From the NCBI RefSeq assembly GCF_000307265.1, contig NZ_DF158897.1, positions 525,252 through 589,251 of the forward strand: 64,000 nt of DNA, written 5' to 3'. The position numbers were made by a program, and so were the translations under genes. Every line of letters starts with the position of its first letter. Positions within the stretch are counted from its first letter, which is position 1. Shown here piece by piece: positions 45,624-55,392 of the stretch. Under the pieces are notes generated by a model. The model ran no database searches. It worked only from the letters and a program-made list of their open reading frames with translations, and was not told the origin of the DNA. Origin of the DNA: Oscillibacter ruminantium GH1 (GTDB taxonomy: Bacteria; Bacillota; Clostridia; Oscillospirales; Oscillospiraceae).

Positions 45624-46016
45624 ATGAAATGGCAGTTTTCAAACGACGCCCCCATCTACTCTCAGCTAATTGAGCAGGTCACGGTGGGCATCGTATCCGG
45701 TGCGTTCCCGCCGGGAGAGCGGCTTCCGTCGGTGCGGGATCTGGCTGTGGAGGCCGGAGTGAATCCCAACACCATGCAGCGGGCGCTGACGGAGCTGGAG
45801 CGGGACGGCCTGGTATATAGCCAGCGAACCGCGGGCAGATTTGTGACGGAGGACAGAGACATGATTGGAGCGGCGAAGCAGAATCTGGCGGAGAGTCAGA
45901 TTCGGAATTTCCTGACGGCAATGGTTCGTCTGGGCTATGACAAGGAAGAGATCGTGGCGCTGGTGCGTCAGGAAAATGTGGGGGAGGAACTGAGAAATGG
46001 CGATTTTGGAATGTAA
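45624..46016 (+). CDS. GntR-family (YtrA-type) regulator
   Basis: A short 130-residue regulator with one winged helix: PIYSQLIEQVTVGIVSG, GERLPSVRDLAVEAGVNPNTMQRAL and LERDGLVYSQRTAGRFV. The small C-terminal extension, lacking a ligand domain, is typical of the YtrA subfamily that represses its own ABC transporter. The ATG at 45624 is used; an in-frame GTG at 45615 lies inside the AGGAGG site. It overlaps the ATPase gene by 20 bp. Confidence 0.92.
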   Translation: MKWQFSNDAPIYSQLIEQVTVGIVSGAFPPGERLPSVRDLAVEAGVNPNTMQRALTELERDGLVYSQRTAGRFVTEDRDMIGAAKQNLAESQIRNFLTAMVRLGYDKEEIVALVRQENVGEELRNGDFGM

Positions 46017-46692
46017 GGAGCTGGTGAAAAGCTACGGAAAAGCTGCGGCTCTGGACGGTGTGAATCTGACGGTGGAGTCGGGGCATATCGTGGGACTGCT
46101 GGGTCCCAACGGCAGCGGCAAGACCACGCTCATCAAGCTGGCAAACGGCTTGCTGACGCCAACTTCGGGCGAGATTTTGGTGGATGGGAAAAAACCCGGA
46201 AAGGAAACCCACAGCGTGGTGTCTTATCTCCCGGAGCGCACCTGCGTTCCTCTGTGGATGAGTACCCGAAAGCTGTTGGATTTTTATCAGGACTTTTACG
46301 CCGATTTTCGTCGGGAACGGGCGGAGGAGATGCTTCAGCATCTCAACATCCGCATGGATCAGACCATCAAGCAGATGAGCAAAGGAACGCGGGAAAAGGT
46401 GCAGCTCATCATGGTGATGAGCCGGGCGGCGAAACTATACCTGCTGGATGAACCGATTGGCGGCGTGGACCCGGCCACCCGGGATTACATCCTGAACACC
46501 ATCATCAACAACTATGACCCCGAGGCTGCCGTCATCATCTCCACCCACCTGATCGCGGATGTGGAGCAGGTGCTGGACGAGATCATTTTCATCAATCAGG
46601 GACAGATTGTGCTGCAATCCTCCGTGGATCAGATTCGGGAGGAAAAGGGTATGAGTGTGGACGCATTGTTCCGGGAGGTATTCAAATGTTGA
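45997..46692 (+). CDS. ABC transporter ATP-binding protein
   Basis: A 231-residue ATPase of the YtrB/BcrA-like group. Walker A is GLLGPNGSGKTTLIK and Walker B LYLLDEPIGGVDP, with the signature KQMSKGTREKVQ in place of LSGGQ, and the switch histidine in VIISTHLIADVE. It has its own in-frame start within the GntR gene end. It likely pairs with the adjacent permease to respond to membrane-active compounds, a role inferred from the YtrA-type regulator. Confidence 0.93.
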   Translation: MAILECKELVKSYGKAAALDGVNLTVESGHIVGLLGPNGSGKTTLIKLANGLLTPTSGEILVDGKKPGKETHSVVSYLPERTCVPLWMSTRKLLDFYQDFYADFRRERAEEMLQHLNIRMDQTIKQMSKGTREKVQLIMVMSRAAKLYLLDEPIGGVDPATRDYILNTIINNYDPEAAVIISTHLIADVEQVLDEIIFINQGQIVLQSSVDQIREEKGMSVDALFREVFKC

Positions 46693-47492
46693 GAAAGTTA
46701 TTAAAGCACGAATTCCGTGCCACGGCGCGGGTAATGGGTCCGCTGTTTCTCGTAATTCTGGTGCTGGCGCTGGGCGCCAACCTGTCCATCCGGTTTATGC
46801 TGGATGCGGATTCGTTTATCCCCAATTTGCTGGGGGGGCTTCTGATGATGGCCTTTGTCATCGGTATGACCGGACTAATCATCATGTCCATCGTGCTGAT
46901 GGTAAACCGGTTCCGCACCAACCTGATGGGAGACGAGGGCTATGTGATGTTTACCCTGCCCGCCTCCAGCCACCAGCTCGTTTGGTCGAAAATTATCGTC
47001 TCCACCGTTTGGTTCATTGCCACGGGAATTGTGGAGTGTGCGGCGCTGTTAATTTGCGCGGCTGATTTGGATTTGATTCAGGAGATTTTCAGCTCCGACT
47101 TTTTCTTCCGGGTTTCTCAGGTGATACAGGAATTGGTTCAGGAGTACGGTTTGAATCTGCCGGTCATGGCGCTGGAGCTGATTGTGCTGTGCTTGGTGGG
47201 CTGCGCGGTGCTGTGTCTGGAATTTTATGCAGCCATGGCGGTGGGACATAGTTTTGCCAACCATAAGATGGCGCTGAGCGTAGTGTTCTTCTTCGGATTC
47301 CAATTTGTAATGCAGTTGGCGGGCGGTCTGATTTTAAATAGCAACGGGCTGTGGGAGTCCTTCTACTATTTGGATGGAATGGAGTCTTTCCACCAGATGA
47401 TGGGCATTTCCATCGTCATTTCTCTGGTGACCGGTGTGATTTACTATTTTATTACCTCCACCATGCTGAAAAAACGGCTGAATCTGCAATAA
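46686..47492 (+). CDS. ABC transporter permease
   Basis: A 268-residue integral membrane protein with about six hydrophobic segments, starting LRKLLKHEFRATARVMGPLFLVIL, a layout typical of ABC-2-like permeases. Other helices are near residues 55-80, 105-130, 160-185, 200-225 and 235-258. It overlaps the ATPase gene by 7 bp and has no domain identifying a substrate. A symmetrical hairpin (AGCGGAGCGGGAA) lies just after its stop. Confidence 0.85.
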   Translation: MLRKLLKHEFRATARVMGPLFLVILVLALGANLSIRFMLDADSFIPNLLGGLLMMAFVIGMTGLIIMSIVLMVNRFRTNLMGDEGYVMFTLPASSHQLVWSKIIVSTVWFIATGIVECAALLICAADLDLIQEIFSSDFFFRVSQVIQELVQEYGLNLPVMALELIVLCLVGCAVLCLEFYAAMAVGHSFANHKMALSVVFFFGFQFVMQLAGGLILNSNGLWESFYYLDGMESFHQMMGISIVISLVTGVIYYFITSTMLKKRLNLQ

Positions 47493-47565
47493 GTAGCGCA
47501 AAATTAAAAGCGGAGCGGGAATTTTCCCGCTCCGCTGTCCCGGCTCATATAGGAAAGGAGCTTCC

Positions 47566-48039
47566 ATGGCGATTTTAGAGACAATGGCAGGACGGGCGCT
47601 GCTGACTTTTTTGATGGCGATGGCGCCGGTGGTGGAACTGCGGGGCGCCATCCCCTATGGCGTGGCGGCTGGGTTGCCGCTGTGGACGGCCTATTGGCTG
47701 GCGGTGGTGGGTAATCTGCTGCCGGTGCCGGTAATCATGCTGCTGGTGCGGCAGGTTTTTGCGTGGCTGCGCCGGGGTGCATGGTGGGGGCCGAAAATTG
47801 CGGCACTGGAGCGCCGCGCCCATTTAAAGGGCCGCATTGTCACGAAATATCGCCTGCCCGGCCTTATTCTGCTGGTGGCAATTCCCCTGCCGGGGACCGG
47901 TGCTTGGACTGGTGCGCTGGTGGCGACACTGCTGGATATCCGAATGAAGGCCGCCCTGCCCGCCATCACGGTGGGCGTTTTAATCGCGGGAGTGCTGACG
48001 AGCTTGATTACCGGCGGCGTGGTGCATCTTTTTTCCTGA
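47566..48039 (+). CDS. small multidrug-export-like membrane protein
   Basis: A 157-residue membrane protein of the family labelled putative small multi-drug export protein (PF06695-like). Diagnostic is the N-terminal MAPVVELRGAIPYGVAAGLP, followed by the central KYRLPGLILLVAIPLPGTGAWTGALVA. It has three to four transmembrane helices. Despite its label, the family's substrate is not established. A GGAAAGGAG site precedes it and a strong terminator follows. Confidence 0.85.
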   Translation: MAILETMAGRALLTFLMAMAPVVELRGAIPYGVAAGLPLWTAYWLAVVGNLLPVPVIMLLVRQVFAWLRRGAWWGPKIAALERRAHLKGRIVTKYRLPGLILLVAIPLPGTGAWTGALVATLLDIRMKAALPAITVGVLIAGVLTSLITGGVVHLFS

Positions 48040-48046
48040 GAAACGG

Positions 48047-48088
48047 GAGCGGCGGCGAGGCATTTGCCTCGCCGCCGCTCTTTTTTTT
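48047..48088 (+). terminator. strong terminator after the small membrane protein gene
   Basis: GAGCGGCGGCGAGGCA pairs perfectly with TGCCTCGCCGCCGCTC around TT, then eight T residues. Confidence 0.92.
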
Positions 48089-48103
48089 CGCAGTTCTCTT
48101 TTT

Positions 48104-49354
48104 TTACAGAACCCGCCGTCCATCGCTCCAGACCGCGCGGACCGCGCCATCCTGTCGGCGGGTGATAAAGCGGCTCAGCCGCTCTTCCGGTGTGGAGAGC
48201 GGGGGCAGCGCTCCGTCATCCAGCACCAGTGCGTGCAGTGGTTCGCCAATGGCAAAGCCCGGCTTTGCGCCAAAAAATGCCGCTCCGGCGGAGGTTCCCA
48301 GATACCAGCCCTCGGCGCTGGTGAGAAAATCGGTTTTCCAGTCGTCCAGAATCCGCCGGGCCTTGGAGGCGCGGATGGTGGAGGCGACCACATCGAACAT
48401 GGACAGAGTATCTCCACCCGCCACGTCGCTGCCCAGCGCCACCTTGACCCCCTCGTTTAACAGCGCCCGCACCGGAGACACGCCGGAACAGAGGTTCAGA
48501 TTGGAGTCCGCACAGTGGACGGCGGTGACGCCCGCCTTGCGCATAGCGGCGCGCTCCCGCTCGTCGGACCAGACGCAGTGGGCCATGGCGGTCTGCTCCG
48601 TCCAAAGGCCGTATTTGGCATAGGTTTCCCAATATTGGGCGCAGTTCGGGTGAAGCTGACGAACCAGTTCCAGTTCCGCTGTGTTCTCGGACAGATGGGA
48701 CTGGACGGGAAGACCGCGCTCCACTGCCAGTTTTCCCAGAAACGCCATCAGCTCGTCGGAACAGGAGGGGGTAAACCGGGGCGTCAAAACGGGTTTGATA
48801 TGAGGGAAATCCTGACATTCCTCCAGCCAGCGGAGCGTTTCCTGCATGGATTCTTCTGTCGTCTCCTGCAAGTTTTTCCCGCCGTTTCGGTCCATGTTCA
48901 CCTTGCCCACAAACCCGGTCAGCCCGGCCTTTTCCAGTTCTTCCATTAAAATCAGCGTGGCTTTGCGGTGCAGGGAGGAGAACATGCAAACGCGGGTGGT
49001 GCCGTTTCGGATCAGCTCTGATGCCAGCTTGCAATACATTTCCCGGGCATAGCCCTCGTCGGCAAAACGGGCCTCCGTTGGAAAGGCGTAGGCGTTCAGC
49101 CAGTCCAGCAACGGCAAATCCAGCCCCGTGCCCAGCATGGGATACTGGGGCGCATGGAGATGAAGATCGGTAAAAGACTGGGTGATCAGGCGGTTTCCAA
49201 AATCCTCCACCAAAACCCCGGCGTACCGCTGGGGGAGCACGTCAAGCACTTCAGAAACCACGCCGTCCTCCAACACAAGGTATCCGGGGGCATGGATTTC
49301 CAATTCTCCCAGGGAAGGAGCGGAGACGAGAACGCCCTTTAAGATCGTAGTCAC
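48104..49354 (-). CDS. guaD: guanine deaminase-like amidohydrolase
   Basis: A 416-residue metal-dependent amidohydrolase. The zinc motif is FTDLHLHAPQYP (guanine deaminases carry HxHxPQ), followed by PVQSHLSENTAE, MAHCVWSDER and VHCADSNLNLCSG, and the TLSMFDVV segment. This set matches guanine deaminase, which converts guanine to xanthine. The GTG at 49354 is used because AAAGGAAG lies upstream; a longer reading adds 11 non-conserved residues. It is convergent with the export-protein gene. Confidence 0.85.
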   Translation of the reverse strand: MTTILKGVLVSAPSLGELEIHAPGYLVLEDGVVSEVLDVLPQRYAGVLVEDFGNRLITQSFTDLHLHAPQYPMLGTGLDLPLLDWLNAYAFPTEARFADEGYAREMYCKLASELIRNGTTRVCMFSSLHRKATLILMEELEKAGLTGFVGKVNMDRNGGKNLQETTEESMQETLRWLEECQDFPHIKPVLTPRFTPSCSDELMAFLGKLAVERGLPVQSHLSENTAELELVRQLHPNCAQYWETYAKYGLWTEQTAMAHCVWSDERERAAMRKAGVTAVHCADSNLNLCSGVSPVRALLNEGVKVALGSDVAGGDTLSMFDVVASTIRASKARRILDDWKTDFLTSAEGWYLGTSAGAAFFGAKPGFAIGEPLHALVLDDGALPPLSTPEERLSRFITRRQDGAVRAVWSDGRRVL

Positions 49355-49714
49355 AAAATCGCTTCCTTTCAAAAAAGTACGGTACAAAAAAGAGCGCCCG
49401 CCTGCGTCACTGCGCTGCGGACACCCATAGCAGGACCTTTCGGCGGCCCCGTAGAAACTTTCGCACCGTTTCCAGCGAAATTATATGAGTCTTTTATTTA
49501 CCTGATTTTCAGAATAGCATAGTTCCCATTGGATTGCAAGCCCCTCACCCCTGTCAACCGTCCTGCTTATACTGACGTATGGGCGGTGTTCCGTCCAGAG
49601 CGGAAAGGCGCGGGCAGGGCATTGCCCGCATACCGCACTTTATTGGGTGTCCCGCGGGCAGAGCCGACCTTTCCCCGGCAAACCCGCGAAGACGCCGTGA
49701 AAGGTATGATTCGG
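49355..49714. other. 360-bp divergent spacer without a supported gene
   Basis: The region between the divergent guanine deaminase and ZIP genes has mixed composition. An in-frame extension of the ZIP gene reaches back to 49529 but is polar and GC-rich, unlike a ZIP N-terminus, and is taken as non-coding. No convincing promoter or structured RNA was found. Confidence 0.4.
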
Positions 49715-50476
49715 ATGATACAGGCACTTTTGTGGGCGGCGGCCGGCACGGGATTTACCTTTACCATGACCATGCTGGGGGCCGCCACGGTGTTTTTCTT
49801 TCGGGGAACACCGCAGGAACGGGTTCAGCGGGTTCTGCTTGGGTTTGCCGCCGGCGTGATGACGGCGGCGTCGGTTTGGAGCTTGCTGCTGCCCGCCATT
49901 GAACAGGCGTCGGCATGGGCGATTCCGGGCTGGGTTCCGGCGGCGGGGGGAATGCTGCTGGGCGTGGTATTTCTGGCGGCTTTGGACGCGCTGCTTCCAA
50001 AACTCCGCCGGGAGCGGGAGATTGCCGACGCGGGCTGGAAACAAACCACGCTGTTGGTGACGGCCATCACATTACATAACGTCCCGGAAGGAATGGCGGT
50101 GGGCCTTGCATTTGCCCTTGCAGCACACGGAGAGAGCGCGGCGGGAGCGGCGGCGCTGGCCATCGGCATCGGGATTCAGAACTTTCCTGAGGGAGCGGCC
50201 ATTGCCCTGCCCTTGCGCCAACAGGGGTGGACGCGGCTGAGAGCCTTTGTGGGCGGCACACTGTCCGGCATCGTAGAGCCGATCTTCGGCGTTTTGGTGG
50301 TGCTGGTGGCAGCGGGTGTTCGGCCCTTGATGCCGTGGCTGCTGAGTTTTGCCGCCGGAGCCATGCTGTATGTGGTGGTGGAGGAGCTGGTTCCGCAGGC
50401 CCACAGCCGGGCCGGAACCTGTGGATTTGTGGTGGGCTTTCTCATCATGATGGTGCTGGATGTGGCGCTGGGTTGA
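49715..50476 (+). CDS. ZIP-family metal transporter
   Basis: A 253-residue membrane protein with about eight helices. The ZIP signature is in helix 4, TAITLHNVPEGMAVGLAFAL, and in helix 5, GIQNFPEGAAIALPL, where the His, Asn, Pro and Glu residues form the metal path. Zinc or iron uptake is expected. The ATG at 49715 is chosen over upstream in-frame ATGs because AAAGG lies 9 bases upstream and the first hydrophobic helix starts there. Confidence 0.9.
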   Translation: MIQALLWAAAGTGFTFTMTMLGAATVFFFRGTPQERVQRVLLGFAAGVMTAASVWSLLLPAIEQASAWAIPGWVPAAGGMLLGVVFLAALDALLPKLRREREIADAGWKQTTLLVTAITLHNVPEGMAVGLAFALAAHGESAAGAAALAIGIGIQNFPEGAAIALPLRQQGWTRLRAFVGGTLSGIVEPIFGVLVVLVAAGVRPLMPWLLSFAAGAMLYVVVEELVPQAHSRAGTCGFVVGFLIMMVLDVALG

Positions 50477-50506
50477 TGGCGGGATTTCAACACACTGAGC
50501 AAATAC

Positions 50507-50540
50507 AAAAACCCAGCGGGAAAAGCCCGCCGGGGTTCTT
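50507..50540. terminator. bidirectional terminator between zip and cinA
   Basis: An ACCC/GCGGG stem pairs with CCCGC/GGGGT, with A-run and T-run flanks. It separates the convergent ZIP and cinA genes. Confidence 0.7.
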
Positions 50541-50541
50541 G

Positions 50542-51810
50542 TTATGAGTGAGCCGGTTCCAGCGGAAGACCCGCCAGATACCGCCGCACGATGTCCAGCG
50601 CTGTGTTGGCCGACACATTGCGAATGCGGTCCCGCCGCCGCTGGCCCAGATCCAGTCTCCGGCAAAAGGTGCCGTCGGGGGTGTGAAGCCCCAGATACAC
50701 AAGGCCAACGGGATTGCCCCGCTCGTCGCTGTCCGGCCCCGCCACACCGGTGACGGACACGCCGATCTCCGCGCCCGTGACGCGGCAGACCCCCTCCGCC
50801 ATGGCCCGGGCCGTTGGCTCGGACACCGCGCCGTATTCCGCTAAAATCGCCTGCGGCACACCCAAAACGTCCGCCTTAACACTGGTCCAATAGGACACGA
50901 CACCGCCCCGGTATACGGCGGACACCCCCGGCAATGCGGTGAGCCGCTGGGCGATGGTTCCGCCGGTGCAGGATTCCGCCGTGGCGAGGCTCAGTCCCTT
51001 TTCCAGCAAAAGCTGCTTGCAGACTTCTTCCAGCGAGGAAACGTCCACGCCGTAGGCCACGTCGCCCAGCGCCGCCTTTACATCCGCCACAACCGGTTCC
51101 AGCATGGCTTGCGCCATCTCAGACGAATCGGCCTTTGCCGTGGCGCGCAGACGCACCTCAGCGGGTTTGGCGTAGGTGGCAAGCGTTGGATTTTCCATAT
51201 GGGTCATTTTATCGTGAAGCAGCTGATCCACAGAGGACTCTCCCATCCCAAAGACCATAATATCGTGAGAGACGATAACCTCCTTAGAAAGCGCCCGGAG
51301 ATACGGCTCCACGTGGCGGCGGAGCATCGTCTCGCACTCAAAGGGCGGGCCGGGCAGCATCAGCACATGAATGCCCTCTGCTTCAAAGGCGCAGCCCGGC
51401 GCGGTACCGACGGGGTTATCGAATACGGTGCAGCCCTGAGGCAGTTCCGCCTGCTGCAAATTGTTCTTCGGCATGGGAACGTGAAGCGCGGATTCATAAA
51501 ACGCGCGAATGTCCTCGGCAATATCCGAATGCAGCACCAGCTTTTGACCAAAGACTTCGCAGATGGTCTGCTTGGTCAGGTCGTCATAGGTCGGCCCCAG
51601 ACCGCCGATGGTGAGAAGGATGTCCGCCCGCCTCCGGGCGGTTTCCAGAGCCTCCCGAAGCCGCAGGGGATTGTCTCCCACCACCGTGTGCCAAAAGACG
51701 TTGACCCCAAGGCCCGACAGGCTTTGGGACAGCATTTGTGCGTTGGTGTTGGCAATGTTGCCGAGGAGCAGTTCCGTCCCCACGGCGATGATTTCAGCGG
51801 TGTGCGCCAT
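50542..51810 (-). CDS. cinA: CinA competence/damage-inducible protein
   Basis: A 422-residue two-domain protein. The N-terminal molybdopterin-binding-like domain starts AEIIAVGTELLLGNIANTN and includes GGLGPTYDDLTKQ; the C-terminal nicotinamide-nucleotide amidase domain shows LATAESCTGGTIAQRL and VVSYWTSVKADVLGV. CinA repairs NMN pools and is often linked to competence. The ATG at 51810 is set by AGGAGG 7 bases upstream. The first 65 bp of the gene region are duplicated upstream (see the repeat entry), so the start context is unusual. Confidence 0.95.
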   Translation of the reverse strand: MAHTAEIIAVGTELLLGNIANTNAQMLSQSLSGLGVNVFWHTVVGDNPLRLREALETARRRADILLTIGGLGPTYDDLTKQTICEVFGQKLVLHSDIAEDIRAFYESALHVPMPKNNLQQAELPQGCTVFDNPVGTAPGCAFEAEGIHVLMLPGPPFECETMLRRHVEPYLRALSKEVIVSHDIMVFGMGESSVDQLLHDKMTHMENPTLATYAKPAEVRLRATAKADSSEMAQAMLEPVVADVKAALGDVAYGVDVSSLEEVCKQLLLEKGLSLATAESCTGGTIAQRLTALPGVSAVYRGGVVSYWTSVKADVLGVPQAILAEYGAVSEPTARAMAEGVCRVTGAEIGVSVTGVAGPDSDERGNPVGLVYLGLHTPDGTFCRRLDLGQRRRDRIRNVSANTALDIVRRYLAGLPLEPAHS

Positions 51811-52023
51811 TGTTTGGCCTCCTGTCGCCAACACCAATCGGCGGCGAGTGCCGCCGCAAATACGCGTGTCAGCGAAGTATTTCCGCAGGGCGGATTCACT
51901 CCGCCCGAGGATGCTGAAAAGAAGAGGGCTCCCGCCCGGCTCAAAGGCCGGGTGGGACGTTGGCGATGTTGCCGAGGAGCAGTTCCGTCCCCACGGCGAT
52001 GATTTCAGCGGTGTGCGCCATTG
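51748..52023. repeat. cinA: 65-bp direct duplication of the cinA start
   Basis: Bases 51748-51812 and 51959-52023 are identical except for one position. Both contain the cinA start codon and its first codons. The outer copy starts at 52021 and reads MAHTAEIIAVGTELLLGNIA, then five unrelated residues and a stop at 51941, giving a 26-residue remnant. The 146-bp spacer includes a perfect stem (TCCCGCCCGGC with GCCGGGTGGGA, 51930-51957) abutting the outer copy. Each copy has a purine-rich ribosome site. Confidence 0.85.
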
Positions 52024-52035
52024 AAAAGCCCCTCT

Positions 52036-52227
52036 TTACTTTGATTTGGAATTCCGGCGCTGGTTCTGTCGGCGGGCAAAGAGCGTCGTGCCGCCCGCCA
52101 GAACGCTCAGCCCCGACGCGGCGAGATAGAGAACCTCAAAGCGGTTCAGCGCCGCTATAATCAGCCATCCCGCCGCTGCCACAAACCAGAACACAGCGGC
52201 TCCCAGCTGCACGGTGGATTTTTTCAC
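52036..52227 (-). CDS. small two-helix membrane protein
   Basis: A 63-residue protein with two transmembrane helices (LGAAVFWFVAAAGWLIIAAL and YLAASGLSVLAGGTTLFA) and a basic C-terminus, RRQNQRRNSKSK. It starts with GTG, overlapping the thiI stop by 4 bp, and ends close to the outer cinA start copy, so it was probably part of a thiI-orf-cinA operon. Function unknown. Confidence 0.7.
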   Translation of the reverse strand: MKKSTVQLGAAVFWFVAAAGWLIIAALNRFEVLYLAASGLSVLAGGTTLFARRQNQRRNSKSK

Positions 52228-53408
52228 GGCTTCACCCGAATCCGTTCCCGGCCCGCCATGGCCTCGTTCATCAGAGCCTCCACGTCCAGTACGGCCTCCG
52301 CCGCCCGCACGTCCTCCAGCTTGGGCCGGGTGCAGGGGTGGCGGGGCGTAAAGACGGTGCAGCAGTCCTCATAGGGGAGAATGGATGTTTCAAAACAGCC
52401 GATTTCCCGGGAAATGCGGATGATCTCTACCTTGTCCATGCCAATCAGGGGCCGCAGAACCGGAAGGCTCGTCACGTCCTCCGTCACGTTCAGGGCGGGC
52501 AGCGTCTGGCTGGCTACCTGACCCAGCGATTCGCCGGTGACCAGCGCGCCTGCGTGGACGTTCTTTGCCACGTTCTGGGCAAGACGCATCATAAACCGGC
52601 GCATAATGAGGGTGAAATACTCCTCCGGACAGTTTTTTCGGATTTCCTCCTGAATTTTGGTAAAGGGAATGACGTGAACGGTGGTCCGTCCGCACCACAC
52701 CGTCAGCAATTTTGCCAGCTCCAGCACTTTGTCCAGCGCCTGCTGGGAGGTATAGGGAGGGGAGACAAAGTGGACCATCTCCAGCTGAACGCCCCGCCGG
52801 GCCATCATCCAAGAGGATACTGGAGAATCAATGCCGCCGGACAGCAGACTTACCGCCGTGCCACCCATGCCGATGGGCAGACCGCCCGCGCCGGGGGCTG
52901 CGGGTGCGTGAACGTAGGCGGCCTTTTCGCGAATCTCCACGTAGACCGTCAAATCCGGCTTGTGGACGTCCACACCCACGTCGGGAAACCGCTCGCCCAA
53001 AAGACCGCCCACGGCCTGAGAAATCTGAATGGAGTTCAGGTGGAACAGCTTGTCCGCCCGCTTAGACTCCACCTTAAAGGTCTTTGCGGCCGCAAATTCG
53101 TCTTTCAGGTATACCGCCGCCGTCTCGGCAATGGCGTCCACGTCTTTTTCACAGGGTACCGCCCGAGCCACGGACACTACGCCGAATACCTGACGGCAGG
53201 CGGTCAGCGCCCCGGACATGTCGCACTCCGCGTTCTGCGGCTCCACATAAATAGTACTCTGGCGGAGATACACGTTGAAGCTGCCGCAGTGCTTGACCCG
53301 GCGGCAGACGTTGCTGACCAGCTTGTCCTCAAAGACCCGGCGGTTCAGACCTTTCAAAACCACCTCACCCAATTTTAGCAGAAAAATTTCTTGGCGTTCG
53401 TTTGCCAT
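52224..53408 (-). CDS. thiI: tRNA 4-thiouridine synthetase ThiI
   Basis: A 394-residue enzyme for s4U8 in tRNA and, in some species, thiazole sulfur transfer. It has the N-terminal ferredoxin-like/THUMP region (FLLKLGEVVLKGLNRRVFE) and a PP-loop ATPase motif, SLLSGGIDSPVSSWMMARRG. The C-terminal rhodanese domain of enteric ThiI is absent, as in Firmicutes. The ATG at 53408 is chosen because GGAGG precedes it; the upstream in-frame stretch is not conserved. Confidence 0.95.
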   Translation of the reverse strand: MANERQEIFLLKLGEVVLKGLNRRVFEDKLVSNVCRRVKHCGSFNVYLRQSTIYVEPQNAECDMSGALTACRQVFGVVSVARAVPCEKDVDAIAETAAVYLKDEFAAAKTFKVESKRADKLFHLNSIQISQAVGGLLGERFPDVGVDVHKPDLTVYVEIREKAAYVHAPAAPGAGGLPIGMGGTAVSLLSGGIDSPVSSWMMARRGVQLEMVHFVSPPYTSQQALDKVLELAKLLTVWCGRTTVHVIPFTKIQEEIRKNCPEEYFTLIMRRFMMRLAQNVAKNVHAGALVTGESLGQVASQTLPALNVTEDVTSLPVLRPLIGMDKVEIIRISREIGCFETSILPYEDCCTVFTPRHPCTRPKLEDVRAAEAVLDVEALMNEAMAGRERIRVKP

Positions 53409-53651
53409 ATCATAAAAACCTCCGGTTGAATTTTGCGGCTCCGCCGCAGGACAAATGCTTTTTCTGATGCAGAAAAAATAGCGGCAGTATTCCGTGGGAA
53501 GAGCCAAACTCCGTACAAAAGCATTGCAGATTCTTTTGCCTCCATTCGGTTACACGTTGCGTGTCGCCTGCGGCGGCAAAAGATACTGGGCGGCGGGATT
53601 TTAAGGGTGGAACCCTGCAATCCCATGTGGGAGCACACCCCGGAGGGCTGT

Positions 53652-54530
<879 letters not shown>

Positions 54531-54551
<21 letters not shown>

Positions 54552-54683
54552 GGTTCTGTTTTGCTTTGTATTTATGCGGTTTTTAGTGTTTGCTTATACG
54601 TAAGAAGAGTGCCATTATAGACACCCCCTTATAGCAAAAATCTGAAATTAGAAAATTTTTTCGCCAACCATACTATAGCACAA
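54531..54683. repeat. 153-bp direct repeat at the island junction (copy 1)
   Basis: Starts TATGTTAGGTAGCAACC at the comM break and ends CTATAGCACAA. It matches copy 2 at 55393-55546 almost exactly; the differences are a C/T change near 54635 and a T-run length change with one substitution near 54661. It includes the palindromic segment CTTATACGTAAG. It is a candidate attachment-site arm or element end. Confidence 0.85.
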
Positions 54684-55095
54684 CGCCTTTTGATTTATCC
54701 AGAGGTGTAAAATCCATAGCATTAACAAGGCAAAGGTCATGAAAAGTCACTTTATACCCACGATAGTACCAACCATCCACCTCTACATAAATCCTGTCTT
54801 CTTTAATTTTGGTGTATCCAATCTTGACTTTCCCACTATTTGTAGTTATAAGACGTTGTTTTCCCTTAATCACATCTGACTCATTATGAGCAGTTGTTGT
54901 ATGCACAATAACTGGGTCCGCCATAAGAACATAATTGTGGAAGGTTCTTTCCCCTTGATTCTTAATCAAATCAAAAGCGCCCTGATAAAACTCAATAAAC
55001 TCTTTGTTAGTAGTAATAAAATGTCTGAACTCTGGTGTTTTTGGATAAAAATTCGGACTTCTGCAGCACACCAAGTAAAATTGCTGTTTGCTCAT
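54673..55095 (-). CDS. hypothetical protein between the two junction repeats
   Basis: A 140-residue protein that I do not recognise; no signal peptide or membrane helix. It starts MSKQQFYLVCCRSPNFYPK and contains IVHTTTAHNESDVIKGKQRL and EVDGWYYRGYKVTFHD. A TTG-started extension to 55197 exists, but the ATG at 55095 has GAGGG upstream and fits better. Its last codons overlap repeat copy 1 by about 11 bp, so the gene travels with the repeat unit. Codon use is AT-rich like the rest of the island. Confidence 0.6.
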   Translation of the reverse strand: MSKQQFYLVCCRSPNFYPKTPEFRHFITTNKEFIEFYQGAFDLIKNQGERTFHNYVLMADPVIVHTTTAHNESDVIKGKQRLITTNSGKVKIGYTKIKEDRIYVEVDGWYYRGYKVTFHDLCLVNAMDFTPLDKSKGVVL

Positions 55096-55315
55096 AATAA
55101 CCCTCACTTGTAGATTTAGTTCTCTACAGGTTATTCCCAAACAGCGACTAAATAATCTTACTTCAGGTTCATCTGAAAGTACCAGTTTCAGGTGCAAATT
55201 TGCATATTAATTCAGTATTAAAAAGTCTGTATTTTTTTCAAATCTCAGATTTTTGGTTCTCTATAATTCTTGATTAACATGCGCCATACATTTTGCCTCT
55301 TAACAGGCTATCCTC

Positions 55316-55341
55316 AAAAACCTTGATATTTCAAGGTTTTT
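55316..55341. terminator. hairpin upstream of repeat copy 2
   Basis: AAAAACCTTGA pairs perfectly with TCAAGGTTTTT around TATT; the T- or A-run on each side lets it terminate in either direction. It lies in the gene-free stretch 55198-55392, which holds no other feature. Confidence 0.7.
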
Positions 55342-55392
55342 CGCTGTTTTGCCAGCATGAATTTTGCCAATCCGTGAACTAAATTTCATGCT

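Noticed and set aside
47510..47536. Hairpin after the ABC permease as a terminator
   Set aside because: The stem is perfect but has no T-run, and the next gene follows 30 bp later, so read-through or processing is as likely.
49529..49714. N-terminal extension of the ZIP transporter
   Set aside because: The extension is polar and Arg/Pro-rich, and no ribosome site precedes it; the AAAGG-led ATG at 49715 begins the first membrane helix.
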